Origin: Lysobacteraceae bacterium
Lineage (GTDB): Bacteria > Pseudomonadota > Gammaproteobacteria > Xanthomonadales > Xanthomonadaceae
Length of the DNA stretch: 6,180 bases
Reading direction: 5' to 3'
NCBI GenBank assembly: GCA_004173415.1
Contig: SEHC01000123.1
Span: 1 to 6,180 of the forward strand
Of this stretch, positions 1-6,180 are shown one piece after another. The notes beneath the pieces were generated by a model. The model made no database searches, was not told the DNA's origin, and was given only the letters and a program-made list of their open reading frames with translations. The position numbers and the translations under genes are program-made. Numbering within the stretch: position 1 is the first letter of the stretch; each line of letters starts with the position of its first letter.

Positions 1-851
1 TTGCCGTTGTACTTGGTGTCGAAGCCGTAGCTCTGCGCGCCGAATTCCACCCGGGCCACGTCCTTCAGGCGCACCGTGGTGCCGTCCCGGTCCGCGCGCA
101 GGATGATGTTCTCGAACTGTTCGGGGGAGCTGAAGCGGCCTTCGGCCGACACGGTCGCGGTGAAGCCCTGGCCCGAGGGAGCGGGCGCGGCGCCGACCGA
201 ACCGGCGGCGAACTGCACGTTCTGTCCGCGGATGGCGCTCAGCACCTGGCTGGCCGACATGCCGTAACCCTGCAGCCGGTCCGGGTTGAGCCAGATGTTC
301 ATGGCGTACTCGGAACCGAACTGCTGGGTGCTGCCCACGCCGGGGATGCGGGAGATCTGGTCGAGCACGCGCGAGCCGACGATGTCGTTGAGCCGGTTGC
401 GATCGACCGTGCCATCGCCCGAGCGCAGGCCCACCACCATCAGGAAGCCGGCATTGGCCTTGGCCACGACCACGCCCTGCTGGGTGACCTCGGTCGGCAG
501 GCGCGGCGTGGCCAGGGCGACCTTGTTCTGGACCTGCACCTGGGCGATGTCGGCGTCGGTGCCGGTTTCGAAGGTGAGGGTGATGCTGACCCGTCCGCTG
601 GCGCTGGAGGAAGAGCTGAAGTACAGCAGGTGGTCGATGCCGGTCAGTTGCTGCTCGATCACCTGGGTGACCGACTTCTCGGCCGTGTCGGCGCTGGCGC
701 CCGGGTAACTGGCGCTGACCGTCACCTGCGGCGGTGCGATGGAAGGGTAGGACTCGACGCCGAGGCCGAGGATCGCGATCACGCCGGAGAGCGAGATCAG
801 GATCGCCACCACCCAGGCGAAGATCGGGTGGTCGATGAAGAACTTGGACAT
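1..851 (-). CDS. RND multidrug efflux pump inner-membrane permease, AcrB/MexB type (HAE1 family), 5' part only
   Basis: Proton-driven trimeric pump of the inner membrane that takes drugs from the periplasm and passes them through the adaptor to an outer-membrane channel. The 283 visible residues line up with E. coli AcrB from memory with almost no gaps. The start is MSKFFIDHPIFAWVVAI with the first transmembrane helix at about 10-30. Then come the porter-domain signatures YPSIAPP (35-41), YPGA (49-52), QVIEQ (63-67), TFETGTDADIAQVQVQNK (93-110), FLMVVG (136-141) and QFGSEYAM (177-184). Phe136 and Phe178, drug-pocket positions in AcrB, are both kept at the same numbers. The frame runs off the left edge; the family is about 1,050 residues long, so roughly three quarters is missing, including the proton-relay Asp pair. 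The ATG is preceded by AAAGG nine bases upstream and lies 15 bp after the adaptor stop. The subfamily is sure; orthology to a named pump and the substrates are not. Confidence 0.96.
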   Translation of the reverse strand, partial: MSKFFIDHPIFAWVVAILISLSGVIAILGLGVESYPSIAPPQVTVSASYPGASADTAEKSVTQVIEQQLTGIDHLLYFSSSSSASGRVSITLTFETGTDADIAQVQVQNKVALATPRLPTEVTQQGVVVAKANAGFLMVVGLRSGDGTVDRNRLNDIVGSRVLDQISRIPGVGSTQQFGSEYAMNIWLNPDRLQGYGMSASQVLSAIRGQNVQFAAGSVGAAPAPSGQGFTATVSAEGRFSSPEQFENIILRADRDGTTVRLKDVARVEFGAQSYGFDTKYNG

Positions 852-860
852 GTCGTGGCG

Positions 861-865
861 CCTTT
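861..865 (-). promoter_or_regulatory. Ribosome binding site of the RND permease
   Basis: On the minus strand AAAGG lies nine bases before the ATG at 851. The adaptor stop TGA is followed directly by an in-frame TAA (869-864), so the Shine-Dalgarno overlaps a tandem stop. The 15-bp gap suggests that the permease is translated from the same message as the adaptor. Confidence 0.6.
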
Positions 866-866
866 A

Positions 867-2102
867 TCAGTTCTTCTGTGCGTCGGCTTGCGCAGCGGGC
901 GCCGCGGCATCCTCTTGCGAGGCGGCGGGGGCAGCAGGGCCGGCGGCCGCGGCGCCAGGCGCACCGGTGGGCGCTGGCTCAGGCTTCCAGGGCGTGGCCT
1001 TGGCCGGCGCCCCTTCCTTGACCTTCTGCAGCCCGGCGGCGATCACCGAATCGCCAGCGGCGAGGCCGGCGGTCACCAGCCAGCTGCCTTCGCGGGTGCC
1101 GGAGGTGGTCACGTTCTTGCGCAGGACCTTGCCGTCCTTGCCGACCACCATCACGTAGGCGCCCTGGGTGTCGCGCTGCACCGCCGGCTGCGGGACCAGG
1201 AAGACGTTGTTCTGTTCTCCCAGCGTCGCCTTCAGGGTGACGAAGCTGCCAGGCAGCAGGAACTTGTCCGGGTTGGGAAGCTGCGCGCGCAGCGAGACCG
1301 CGCCGGTCTGCGGATCGACCACCACGCCGGAAAAATCCAGCGTGCCGGTTTCGCCATAGAGGCTGCCATCGCCCAGGGCGACCCGCACCTTGGCCTGGCC
1401 GTCGCCCTGCAGCGACACGCCGCCTGCCCGCTGCGCGTTGCGCAGTGCCTCGAGCTCGGAAACGCTCATCGAGAAATTGACGTACAGCGGATCGATCTGG
1501 TCGACCGTGGTCAGCAGGGTCACGTCGCCCTGGCCGACCAGCGCGCCTTCGGTCACCTGCTGCTTGCCGGCCCGCCCGGAAATCGGTGCGCGGACGCTGG
1601 CGTAGTCCAGGTTGATGCGCGACGCGGCCAGTCCGGCCTTGGCCTGCTGCACGGCGGCCGCGGCGCTGCGCTCGGCGGCCTCGGCGTTGTCCAGGTCCGA
1701 GCGGGACACGAACTTCTGCGCGATCAACTGGCGGGCGCGCTGGGCGGCGACGTGGGCATTGGCATAGCTGGCCTGGGCCGAGGCCAGCTGGGCCTGGCTG
1801 GCGCTGAGCGAAGCCTGCAGCGGCGCCGGGTCGATCAGGAACATCACCTGGCCCTCGCTCACGTCGCTGCCTTCCTGGTAGATGCGCCTGGTCAGCACGC
1901 CGGGCACGCGGGCGCGCACGTCGGCGCTGCGGAACGGGGCCAGGCGGCCGACCAGGTCGCGCTCCAGCGGCACCACCTGCGGCACGGCCGTGACCACGCC
2001 CACTTCCGGAGGCGGAGGGGCGGCCTGTTCCGGCTGCTTGCAGGCAGCCAGGGCCAACAGCAGGGCGGCGCCGAGGGTGATCGGGCGAATGATGGGGGGC
2101 AT
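867..2102 (-). CDS. RND efflux periplasmic adaptor lipoprotein, AcrA/MexA type
   Basis: Membrane fusion protein linking the inner-membrane RND pump to an outer-membrane factor. Its 411 residues are close to the usual family length. Residues 1-20 form a hydrophobic signal ending in LALAAC, a lipobox that puts the lipidated cysteine at 21. The first lipoyl half follows (about 60-92, ending in IDPAPLQA). An Ala/Gln-rich alpha-helical hairpin spans about 93-165; its tip keeps the R-x3-L-x6-S pattern known for channel contact (R122, L126, S133). The second lipoyl half is at about 166-200 (RAPISGRAGK, VTEGALV), then the beta-barrel (DPLYVNFSMS; LPNPDKFLLPGSFVTL) and the membrane-proximal domain (VPQPAVQRD to about 364). 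The last 45 or so residues are an Ala/Pro-rich tail. The ATG has GGAG nine bases upstream. The gene lies 44 bp after the TetR stop and 15 bp before the permease, so an operon is likely. Confidence 0.96.
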   Translation of the reverse strand: MPPIIRPITLGAALLLALAACKQPEQAAPPPPEVGVVTAVPQVVPLERDLVGRLAPFRSADVRARVPGVLTRRIYQEGSDVSEGQVMFLIDPAPLQASLSASQAQLASAQASYANAHVAAQRARQLIAQKFVSRSDLDNAEAAERSAAAAVQQAKAGLAASRINLDYASVRAPISGRAGKQQVTEGALVGQGDVTLLTTVDQIDPLYVNFSMSVSELEALRNAQRAGGVSLQGDGQAKVRVALGDGSLYGETGTLDFSGVVVDPQTGAVSLRAQLPNPDKFLLPGSFVTLKATLGEQNNVFLVPQPAVQRDTQGAYVMVVGKDGKVLRKNVTTSGTREGSWLVTAGLAAGDSVIAAGLQKVKEGAPAKATPWKPEPAPTGAPGAAAAGPAAPAASQEDAAAPAAQADAQKN

Positions 2103-2111
2103 GGGGTCGGA

Positions 2112-2115
2112 CTCC
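2112..2115 (-). promoter_or_regulatory. Ribosome binding site of the adaptor gene
   Basis: GGAG on the minus strand, nine bases before the ATG at 2102 and inside the 44-bp gap after the regulator stop. The spacing equals that of the permease site. I see no convincing promoter or hairpin terminator in this gap, which favours read-through from the regulator gene. Confidence 0.6.
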
Positions 2116-2146
2116 GGGTCGAGACTTGGATTGCGTGGCGTGAATT

Positions 2147-2770
2147 CTATGGGGCGGTTGCTGGCGTCGGCGCGAAGGCGCGAAGGAAGGCGTCGACGGC
2201 GAATCCGGCCCAGCGATCGCGAAGTGCGTCGGTGTCGCGCGAAGGCATCGCGAAGCGGCGTCGTTCCAGGTCCAGGCCGACGATCATGCCCATCAGCAGC
2301 TCAGCGGCGTAGTGAGGATCGTCATGCCTGAGCTGTCCGCGGCGCATGGCCCGGGCCAGCCATTCGGCAAGTCGCTGATGCAGGGTCTCGCAGCCGCCAC
2401 GGTACAGGGCGCGCGCTTCTTCGGGGAATTGAGTGGCTTCGTCGCCGAGCAACTGGCGGGTGCTGGCGACCAGCGGATCGGAAAGGCGCTCGAGGTGTTC
2501 CAGGGCGAATCCCAGCAGTGCAGTGCGCGGGTCGTCCACGCCGTCGTCCAGGCGCGCGGTGGCCATGTCCAGGTATTCCTGCATGACGCTGCGCATCAAC
2601 TCCTGCTTGCTGCCGAAGTGCGCATACAAGGTCTGCTTCGAGCAGCCGGCGCGCGCCGCCACTGCGTCCATGCTCATGCGGAAGCCCTGTTCGGACAGCA
2701 GTTCGCGCACGGCCCGGTGCACCTCGAGGCGGCGTTGGGCGGAGGCGCTGGATGCGGGGACTGTTTGCAC
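2147..2770 (-). CDS. TetR/AcrR-family transcriptional repressor, probable local regulator of the efflux operon
   Basis: Predicted 207-residue ligand-responsive DNA-binding repressor with a GTG start. The N-terminal TetR helix-turn-helix is clear at about 12-58: MDAVAARAGCSKQTLYAHFG (34-53) followed by SKQEL, the classic end of the recognition helix. The helical C-terminal part resembles the AefR-like TetR_C class (LVASTRQLLGDEATQFPEEA; YAAELLMGMIVGLDLERRRF). The frame stays open upstream to an ATG at 2956, but that extension would translate a palindrome and promoter and adds an unfolded-looking Arg-rich stretch. GTG at 2770 leaves 11 residues before helix 1, normal for the family. No Shine-Dalgarno precedes this GTG, and a -10 box lies seven bases before it, so the message may be leaderless. 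It is the first gene of a co-directional run with the adaptor and pump. That differs from the divergent acrR-acrAB and smeT-smeDEF arrangement. Family is certain; target and ligand are inferred. Confidence 0.92.
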   Translation of the reverse strand: MQTVPASSASAQRRLEVHRAVRELLSEQGFRMSMDAVAARAGCSKQTLYAHFGSKQELMRSVMQEYLDMATARLDDGVDDPRTALLGFALEHLERLSDPLVASTRQLLGDEATQFPEEARALYRGGCETLHQRLAEWLARAMRRGQLRHDDPHYAAELLMGMIVGLDLERRRFAMPSRDTDALRDRWAGFAVDAFLRAFAPTPATAP

Positions 2771-2806
2771 CGGCTGGACTATACCGTCCAGTTCACAATT
2801 AAGCCA
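2771..2806 (-). promoter_or_regulatory. Predicted promoter of the tetR-adaptor-permease operon
   Basis: Read on the minus strand, TATAGT (2783-2778) matches the sigma-70 -10 consensus at five of six bases. A -35 element is weak: TGGCTT or GGCTTA (around 2801-2806) at 16-17 bp spacing. A usual discriminator of six to seven bases puts the first transcribed base at 2770-2771, that is, at or one base from the G of the GTG start codon. The palindrome covers the -10 box, so a bound repressor would block polymerase. Confidence 0.5.
2774..2791. promoter_or_regulatory. Palindromic operator, likely target of the adjacent TetR-family repressor
   Basis: Perfect inverted repeat CTGGAC-TATACC-GTCCAG: 6-bp arms with a 6-bp spacer, 18 bp in total. 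It ends three bases before the regulator start codon and covers the regulator's predicted -10 box (2778-2783). TetR-family proteins usually bind short palindromes of about this size in their own promoter, so autorepression and control of the downstream pump genes is the simplest reading. The symmetry is seen directly; the binding partner is inferred. Confidence 0.65.
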
Positions 2807-2984
2807 GCGCACCACGTGGCGTTTTCGTGGAACGGGGCGTTGCCGATGAGAGGCTTGCGCGTGGCCCGATCTTGATGACCACATCGTGATCCGAAGCCTG
2901 CGCTGCATGAGGTTTGCCCGGCACGCACGGTGGACAGAGGCTGGATATGTGGCCACGCAGCAAAGCCGATCGGGCCTGCGAGGC

Positions 2985-2990
2985 TACAAT
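2985..2990 (+). promoter_or_regulatory. Predicted -10 box of the glutamate dehydrogenase gene
   Basis: TACAAT, five of six bases of the sigma-70 -10 consensus, in the context GGCTACAATTGG. The likely start is A2997, giving a leader of about 29 bases before the ATG at 3026. No good -35 hexamer stands 16-18 bp upstream (AAAGCC at 2962-2967), so the promoter may be weak or activator-dependent. The leader has no strong Shine-Dalgarno; only AGAG at 3010-3013 is purine-rich and it is somewhat far from the start. Confidence 0.5.
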
Positions 2991-3025
2991 TGGCGGACCG
3001 TTTAATCACAGAGCACGATCCCTGC

Positions 3026-6000
3026 ATGAACGCTGCCGGCAATTCCAAGAAGTCCTCCAAACCTCCTTCCAAAGCCACGACCAAGGCCGCATCAAAGGCC
3101 AGCACCAAGGCCAGCTCCAAGCCCAGCACCAAGGCCGCCAGCAAAACCCCCTCTTCAGCCAGCAAGGCCCCGGCAGCGAAATCCGCGCCGGCCAAGGCTG
3201 CCGGTTTCTCGCTCGAACCCATTTTCGCCGCCATCCGCAAACGCCTGCCCGCGTCGCGCCAGGCCGAGGCCATGGCCTTCGCCGCCTCCTTCTACAAGCG
3301 CCTGGAGGATGACGAATACCCGCATCATTCCGCCGACGCCTGGGCCGCCGTGGCCTGCGACATGCTCGAGTTCGCCCGCGTGCGCAAGGCGCGCACCCCC
3401 AACGTCCGCGTGTTCAACGCCAGCCTCAAGGCCAACGGCTGGGAATCCCCGCACACCGTCCTGCAGATCGTCAACGACGACATGCCGTTCCTGGTCGACT
3501 CGGTGAGCATGGCCCTGGCCGAAGCCGGCATCGGCGTGCATGTCCTGGGCCATCCCCTGCTGCGCATGACCCGTGACAAGGCCGGCAAGCTGACCGGGGT
3601 GGGCGAGGGCGCGCCCGAGTCGCTGATGCTGCTGGAGATCGACCGCCAGCCGGCCGAGCAGATGCCGGTGATCGAAGCCCGCATCCGCACCGTGCTGGGC
3701 GAGGTCCGCAGCATCGTCCAGGACTGGAGCGCAATGCGCGAGCGGATGCTGGCGTTGTCGGAGGAGCTGGCCACGCGCCGGATGCCGGTCGACGATGCCG
3801 GCCGCCGCGAGGCGCAGGAATTCCTGCGCTGGGCGGCCGACGACCACTTCACCTTCTTCGGCTATCGCGAGTACCGGATCGAACGCCAGGGCGGCGAGCC
3901 GATCCTGCAGGCCGCCGAGGGCGGCCTGGGGCTGCTTCGCGACAGCCGCAGCTCGGTGCCGCGCAACGTCAAGTCGATGGCCGCCCACTACATGCCGCAG
4001 TCCGGCTCGGTGGACACGCTGATCCTGACCAAGACCAACGCGCGTTCCAGCGTGCACCGCCCCGGCAACATGGATTACATCGGCGTGCTCGAGTTCGACG
4101 CCAAGGGCAACCCGGTGGCCGAACAGCGCTTCATCGGCCTGTATACCTCCAGCGCATACAACCGCCGCCCGTGGGAGATCCCGCTGGTCCGCCAGCGCCA
4201 CGACCACGTGATGCGGCAGTCCGGGCTGGCCGCCGAGAGCCACAGCGGCAAGGCCCTGCGCCACATCCTGGAAACGCTGCCGCGCGAGGAGCTGTTCCAG
4301 TCCAGCGAAGAAGAACTCAGCCGCACCAGCCTGGGCATCCTCGGCCTGCAGGAGCGGGTACGCAGCAAGCTGTTCCTGCGCCGCGACCGCTACGGCCGCT
4401 TCTTCTCGGCCCTGGTCTACATCCCGCGCGAGCGCTTCAACACCGACGTGCGCCTGCGCATCGAAGCGCTGCTCAAGGAGGCATTGCACGGCGAGTTCGT
4501 CGACACCACCGTGCAGGTGGGCGAGTCGCCGCTGGCGCAACTGCACCTGGTGGTGCGCCCGGCGACCGGCACGCAGGTCGACGTGGACACCGCCGAACTG
4601 GAAGCGCGCCTGGCCCACCTGCTGCGCAACTGGCAGGACGACCTGCGCGAAACCCTGATCGCCCGCCACGGCGAATCCAGCGGGCTGAGGCTGTCGGGCG
4701 GCTACGCACGCGCGCTTCCGGCCGGTTACATCGAGACCGTGTCGCCGGAAATCGCGGCCAACGACGTCGAGCACCTGGCCGCGCTGGCCGGCCCCGACGA
4801 CCTGCGCCTGAGCCTGCACAAGGCGCGCGGCGGCCGCCACGGCGAAGGACGCCTGCGCCTCAACCTGTACCGCCAGGGCCACGACATCCCGCTGTCCGAT
4901 GTACTCCCGTTGATGGAGAACATGGGCCTGCGGGTGATCTCCGAACATCCCTTCCGGATCGACAGCGGCGCCACCCCGGCCTATATCCAGGAATTCGAGG
5001 TCGAACCCGCCGCCGGCATGTTCGACGTGGACGGCTGCCACGCCGCCTTCGAGGACGCCTTCGCCCGGGTCTGGCATGGCGATGCGGAGAACGACGGCTT
5101 CAACCGCCTGGTGCTGGGCGCCGGCCTGGAGTGGCGCCAGGTCGCGCTGCTCCGCGGGTACTGCAAGTACCTGCTGCAGACCGGAGTGCCGTACTCGCAG
5201 GCCTATGTGGAGGAAACACTGAATCGCTACCCGCTGCTGGCCAGGTTGCTGGTCGAACAGTTCGAGGCGCGTTTCGATCCGTCCACCGGCAGCGAGAGCA
5301 AGCTGGAGATCAAGCAGGGCCAGGAACGCCTTGGCCGGCAGTTGCAGGCGTTGGCCGGCGGCGACGAGGCCACGATCAAGGCCCTGCAGCCGCTGGTCGA
5401 CGCGCGCGGCCAGTCGCGCGATCGCCAGGTCGAAGCGGCCCGCAAGGCCCTGCTCAAGTTCATGGACCAGGTTTCCAGCCTGGACGAGGATCGAATCCTG
5501 CGCGGCTTCATGGGCGTGATCGAGGCGACCCTGCGGACCAGCTACTACCAAGCCGCTGGCAGCGGCAAGCCTGCGCACACGATCAGCTTCAAGCTGGATT
5601 CGGCACGGGTCCCCGACCTGCCCAAGCCCAGGCCCTACCGCGAGATCTTCGTCTACGGGCCTCGCGTCGAAGGCGTGCACCTGCGCTTCGGCCCGGTCGC
5701 GCGCGGAGGCTTGCGCTGGTCCGACCGGCGCGAGGATTTCCGCACCGAGGTGCTGGGCCTGGTCAAGGCACAGATGGTCAAGAACACCGTGATCGTGCCG
5801 GTCGGGGCCAAGGGCGGCTTCATCGTCAAGCAGCCGCCGGCCGCTGGCGACCGTGACGCCGTGCTCGCCGAAGGCATCGCCTGCTACAAGATGTTCATCC
5901 AGGGCTTGCTCGACATCACCGACAACATCGTCGGCAACAAGATCGTGCCGCCGCTCGACGTGGTCCGCCATGACAACGACGACCCGTACCTGGTGGTCGC

Positions 6001-6180
6001 GGCGGACAAGGGCACGGCCACGTTCTCGGACATCGCCAACGGCCTGGCCATCGCCCATGGTTTCTGGATGGGCGATGCCTTCGCCTCCGGCGGCTCGGTC
6101 GGCTACGACCACAAGGGCATGGGCATCACCGCCAAGGGCGCGTGGGAGTCGGTCAAGCGCCACTTCCGCGCCCTGAACCA
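3026..6180 (+). CDS. gdhB: Large NAD-specific glutamate dehydrogenase (Bac_GDH, 180-kDa class), 3' end cut off
   Basis: Cytoplasmic enzyme that oxidatively deaminates L-glutamate to 2-oxoglutarate and ammonium with NAD+, feeding amino-acid carbon into the TCA cycle. The 1051 visible residues read open to the right edge; family members are about 1,550-1,650 long, so the C-terminal part with most of the NAD-binding domain is outside. Residues 1-60 are a Lys-rich tail. Conserved stretches of the long N-terminal regulatory (ACT-like) region follow: MPFLVDSV (153-160), FTFFGY (275-280), GLYTSSAY (371-378) and RRDRYGRFFSALVYIPRERF (452-471). The catalytic core starts with GPVARGGLRWSDRREDFRTE (889-908), then KAQMVKNTVIVPVGAKGG (914-931) and GSVGYDHK (1023-1030). 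K919 and K929 probably correspond to the active-site lysines of hexameric enzymes. ATG 3026 is well supported: the next in-frame start of any kind (ATG, GTG or TTG) is at 3272, inside folded-looking sequence. It is divergent from the efflux operon with no evident functional link. Confidence 0.95.
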   Translation, partial: MNAAGNSKKSSKPPSKATTKAASKASTKASSKPSTKAASKTPSSASKAPAAKSAPAKAAGFSLEPIFAAIRKRLPASRQAEAMAFAASFYKRLEDDEYPHHSADAWAAVACDMLEFARVRKARTPNVRVFNASLKANGWESPHTVLQIVNDDMPFLVDSVSMALAEAGIGVHVLGHPLLRMTRDKAGKLTGVGEGAPESLMLLEIDRQPAEQMPVIEARIRTVLGEVRSIVQDWSAMRERMLALSEELATRRMPVDDAGRREAQEFLRWAADDHFTFFGYREYRIERQGGEPILQAAEGGLGLLRDSRSSVPRNVKSMAAHYMPQSGSVDTLILTKTNARSSVHRPGNMDYIGVLEFDAKGNPVAEQRFIGLYTSSAYNRRPWEIPLVRQRHDHVMRQSGLAAESHSGKALRHILETLPREELFQSSEEELSRTSLGILGLQERVRSKLFLRRDRYGRFFSALVYIPRERFNTDVRLRIEALLKEALHGEFVDTTVQVGESPLAQLHLVVRPATGTQVDVDTAELEARLAHLLRNWQDDLRETLIARHGESSGLRLSGGYARALPAGYIETVSPEIAANDVEHLAALAGPDDLRLSLHKARGGRHGEGRLRLNLYRQGHDIPLSDVLPLMENMGLRVISEHPFRIDSGATPAYIQEFEVEPAAGMFDVDGCHAAFEDAFARVWHGDAENDGFNRLVLGAGLEWRQVALLRGYCKYLLQTGVPYSQAYVEETLNRYPLLARLLVEQFEARFDPSTGSESKLEIKQGQERLGRQLQALAGGDEATIKALQPLVDARGQSRDRQVEAARKALLKFMDQVSSLDEDRILRGFMGVIEATLRTSYYQAAGSGKPAHTISFKLDSARVPDLPKPRPYREIFVYGPRVEGVHLRFGPVARGGLRWSDRREDFRTEVLGLVKAQMVKNTVIVPVGAKGGFIVKQPPAAGDRDAVLAEGIACYKMFIQGLLDITDNIVGNKIVPPLDVVRHDNDDPYLVVAADKGTATFSDIANGLAIAHGFWMGDAFASGGSVGYDHKGMGITAKGAWESVKRHFRALN
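3065..3148 (+). repeat. 12-bp in-frame tandem repeat coding for a Lys-rich tail
   Basis: Seven imperfect 12-bp units lie end to end within the dehydrogenase gene, best represented by AGCACCAAGGCC (exact at 3101-3112 and 3125-3136). Each unit codes for four residues of the form x-[ST]-K-[APT]: PSKA, TTKA, ASKA, STKA, SSKP, STKA, ASKT (residues 14-41). A looser S/A/P/K-rich stretch continues to residue 60. The repeat looks like the product of slippage and may vary in copy number between strains. Confidence 0.85.

Noticed and set aside
630..2312. A 560-codon open frame on the plus strand, opposite the adaptor gene.
   Set aside because: It is in codon register with the adaptor gene and exists for the same reason (no TTA, CTA or TCA codons in the sense gene). 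The product is Gly/Arg/His-rich with no known fold.
2812..2819. CCACGTGG palindrome upstream of the regulator promoter.
   Set aside because: An 8-bp palindrome in GC-rich DNA is common, the symmetry does not extend further, and no matching regulator is in view.
2771..2956. Longer start (ATG 2956) for the TetR regulator, adding 62 residues.
   Set aside because: The extra segment would include the palindrome and -10 box, is Arg/His-rich without a fold, and would place the DNA-binding domain unusually far from the N-terminus. GTG 2770 fits the family better.
2779..3273. A 164-codon minus-strand open frame across the intergenic region and the repeat tail.
   Set aside because: Its Ala/Leu-rich part is simply the complement of the Lys-rich repeat. 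It overlaps both divergent promoters and shows no recognisable domain.
4171..5856. A 561-codon plus-strand open frame overlapping the glutamate dehydrogenase gene.
   Set aside because: It is a shifted frame of the same strand with Arg/Pro/Gly/Ala-rich low-complexity translation, a typical shadow in high-GC DNA. The dehydrogenase frame carries all conserved motifs.
3155..6163. A 1002-codon open frame on the minus strand, antisense to the glutamate dehydrogenase gene.
   Set aside because: It runs in exact codon register with the dehydrogenase, so its stops could arise only from sense TTA, CTA or TCA codons, which this high-GC gene avoids. Its stop at 3155 is the TCA codon of Ser44 in the repeat tail. 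The translation is low-complexity His/Gln/Ala/Arg/Val-rich sequence with no recognisable domain, while the plus strand gives a clear enzyme.

Overview
This high-GC window looks like chromosome of a gammaproteobacterium, most likely from the Xanthomonadaceae/Lysobacteraceae (Xanthomonas, Stenotrophomonas, Lysobacter, Luteimonas, Pseudoxanthomonas group). The reasons are protein resemblance, strong avoidance of A/T-ending codons, and a very large NAD-dependent glutamate dehydrogenase; the genus cannot be fixed from this sequence alone.

The left half (1-2770, minus strand) is a tripartite RND multidrug efflux locus read from right to left. A TetR/AcrR-family repressor starts at 2770, followed after 44 bp by an AcrA/MexA-type periplasmic adaptor lipoprotein (2102-867). 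After 15 bp comes an AcrB/MexB-type inner-membrane pump (from 851), cut by the left edge after 283 codons. All three genes point the same way with short gaps, so they probably form one operon with the repressor first. No outer-membrane channel gene is in view.

The 255-bp region 2771-3025 separates two divergent units. On the repressor side it holds a perfect 6+6 inverted repeat (CTGGAC-N6-GTCCAG, 2774-2791) that covers a good -10 hexamer. That hexamer is placed so that transcription would begin at or next to the GTG start codon. This suggests an autoregulated and possibly leaderless repressor mRNA. On the other side, a TACAAT -10 box precedes the dehydrogenase gene.

The right half (3026-6180, plus strand) is one open gene for a large (about 180-kDa class) NAD-specific glutamate dehydrogenase, cut by the right edge after 1051 codons. 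Its first 60 residues form a strongly basic Lys/Ser/Thr/Ala/Pro tail containing a 12-bp tandem repeat (seven four-residue units, x-[ST]-K-[APT]). This histone-H1-like tail on a metabolic enzyme is the most unusual thing in the window. No mobile element, RNA gene, CRISPR array or clearly new system was found; the rest is ordinary chromosomal sequence.
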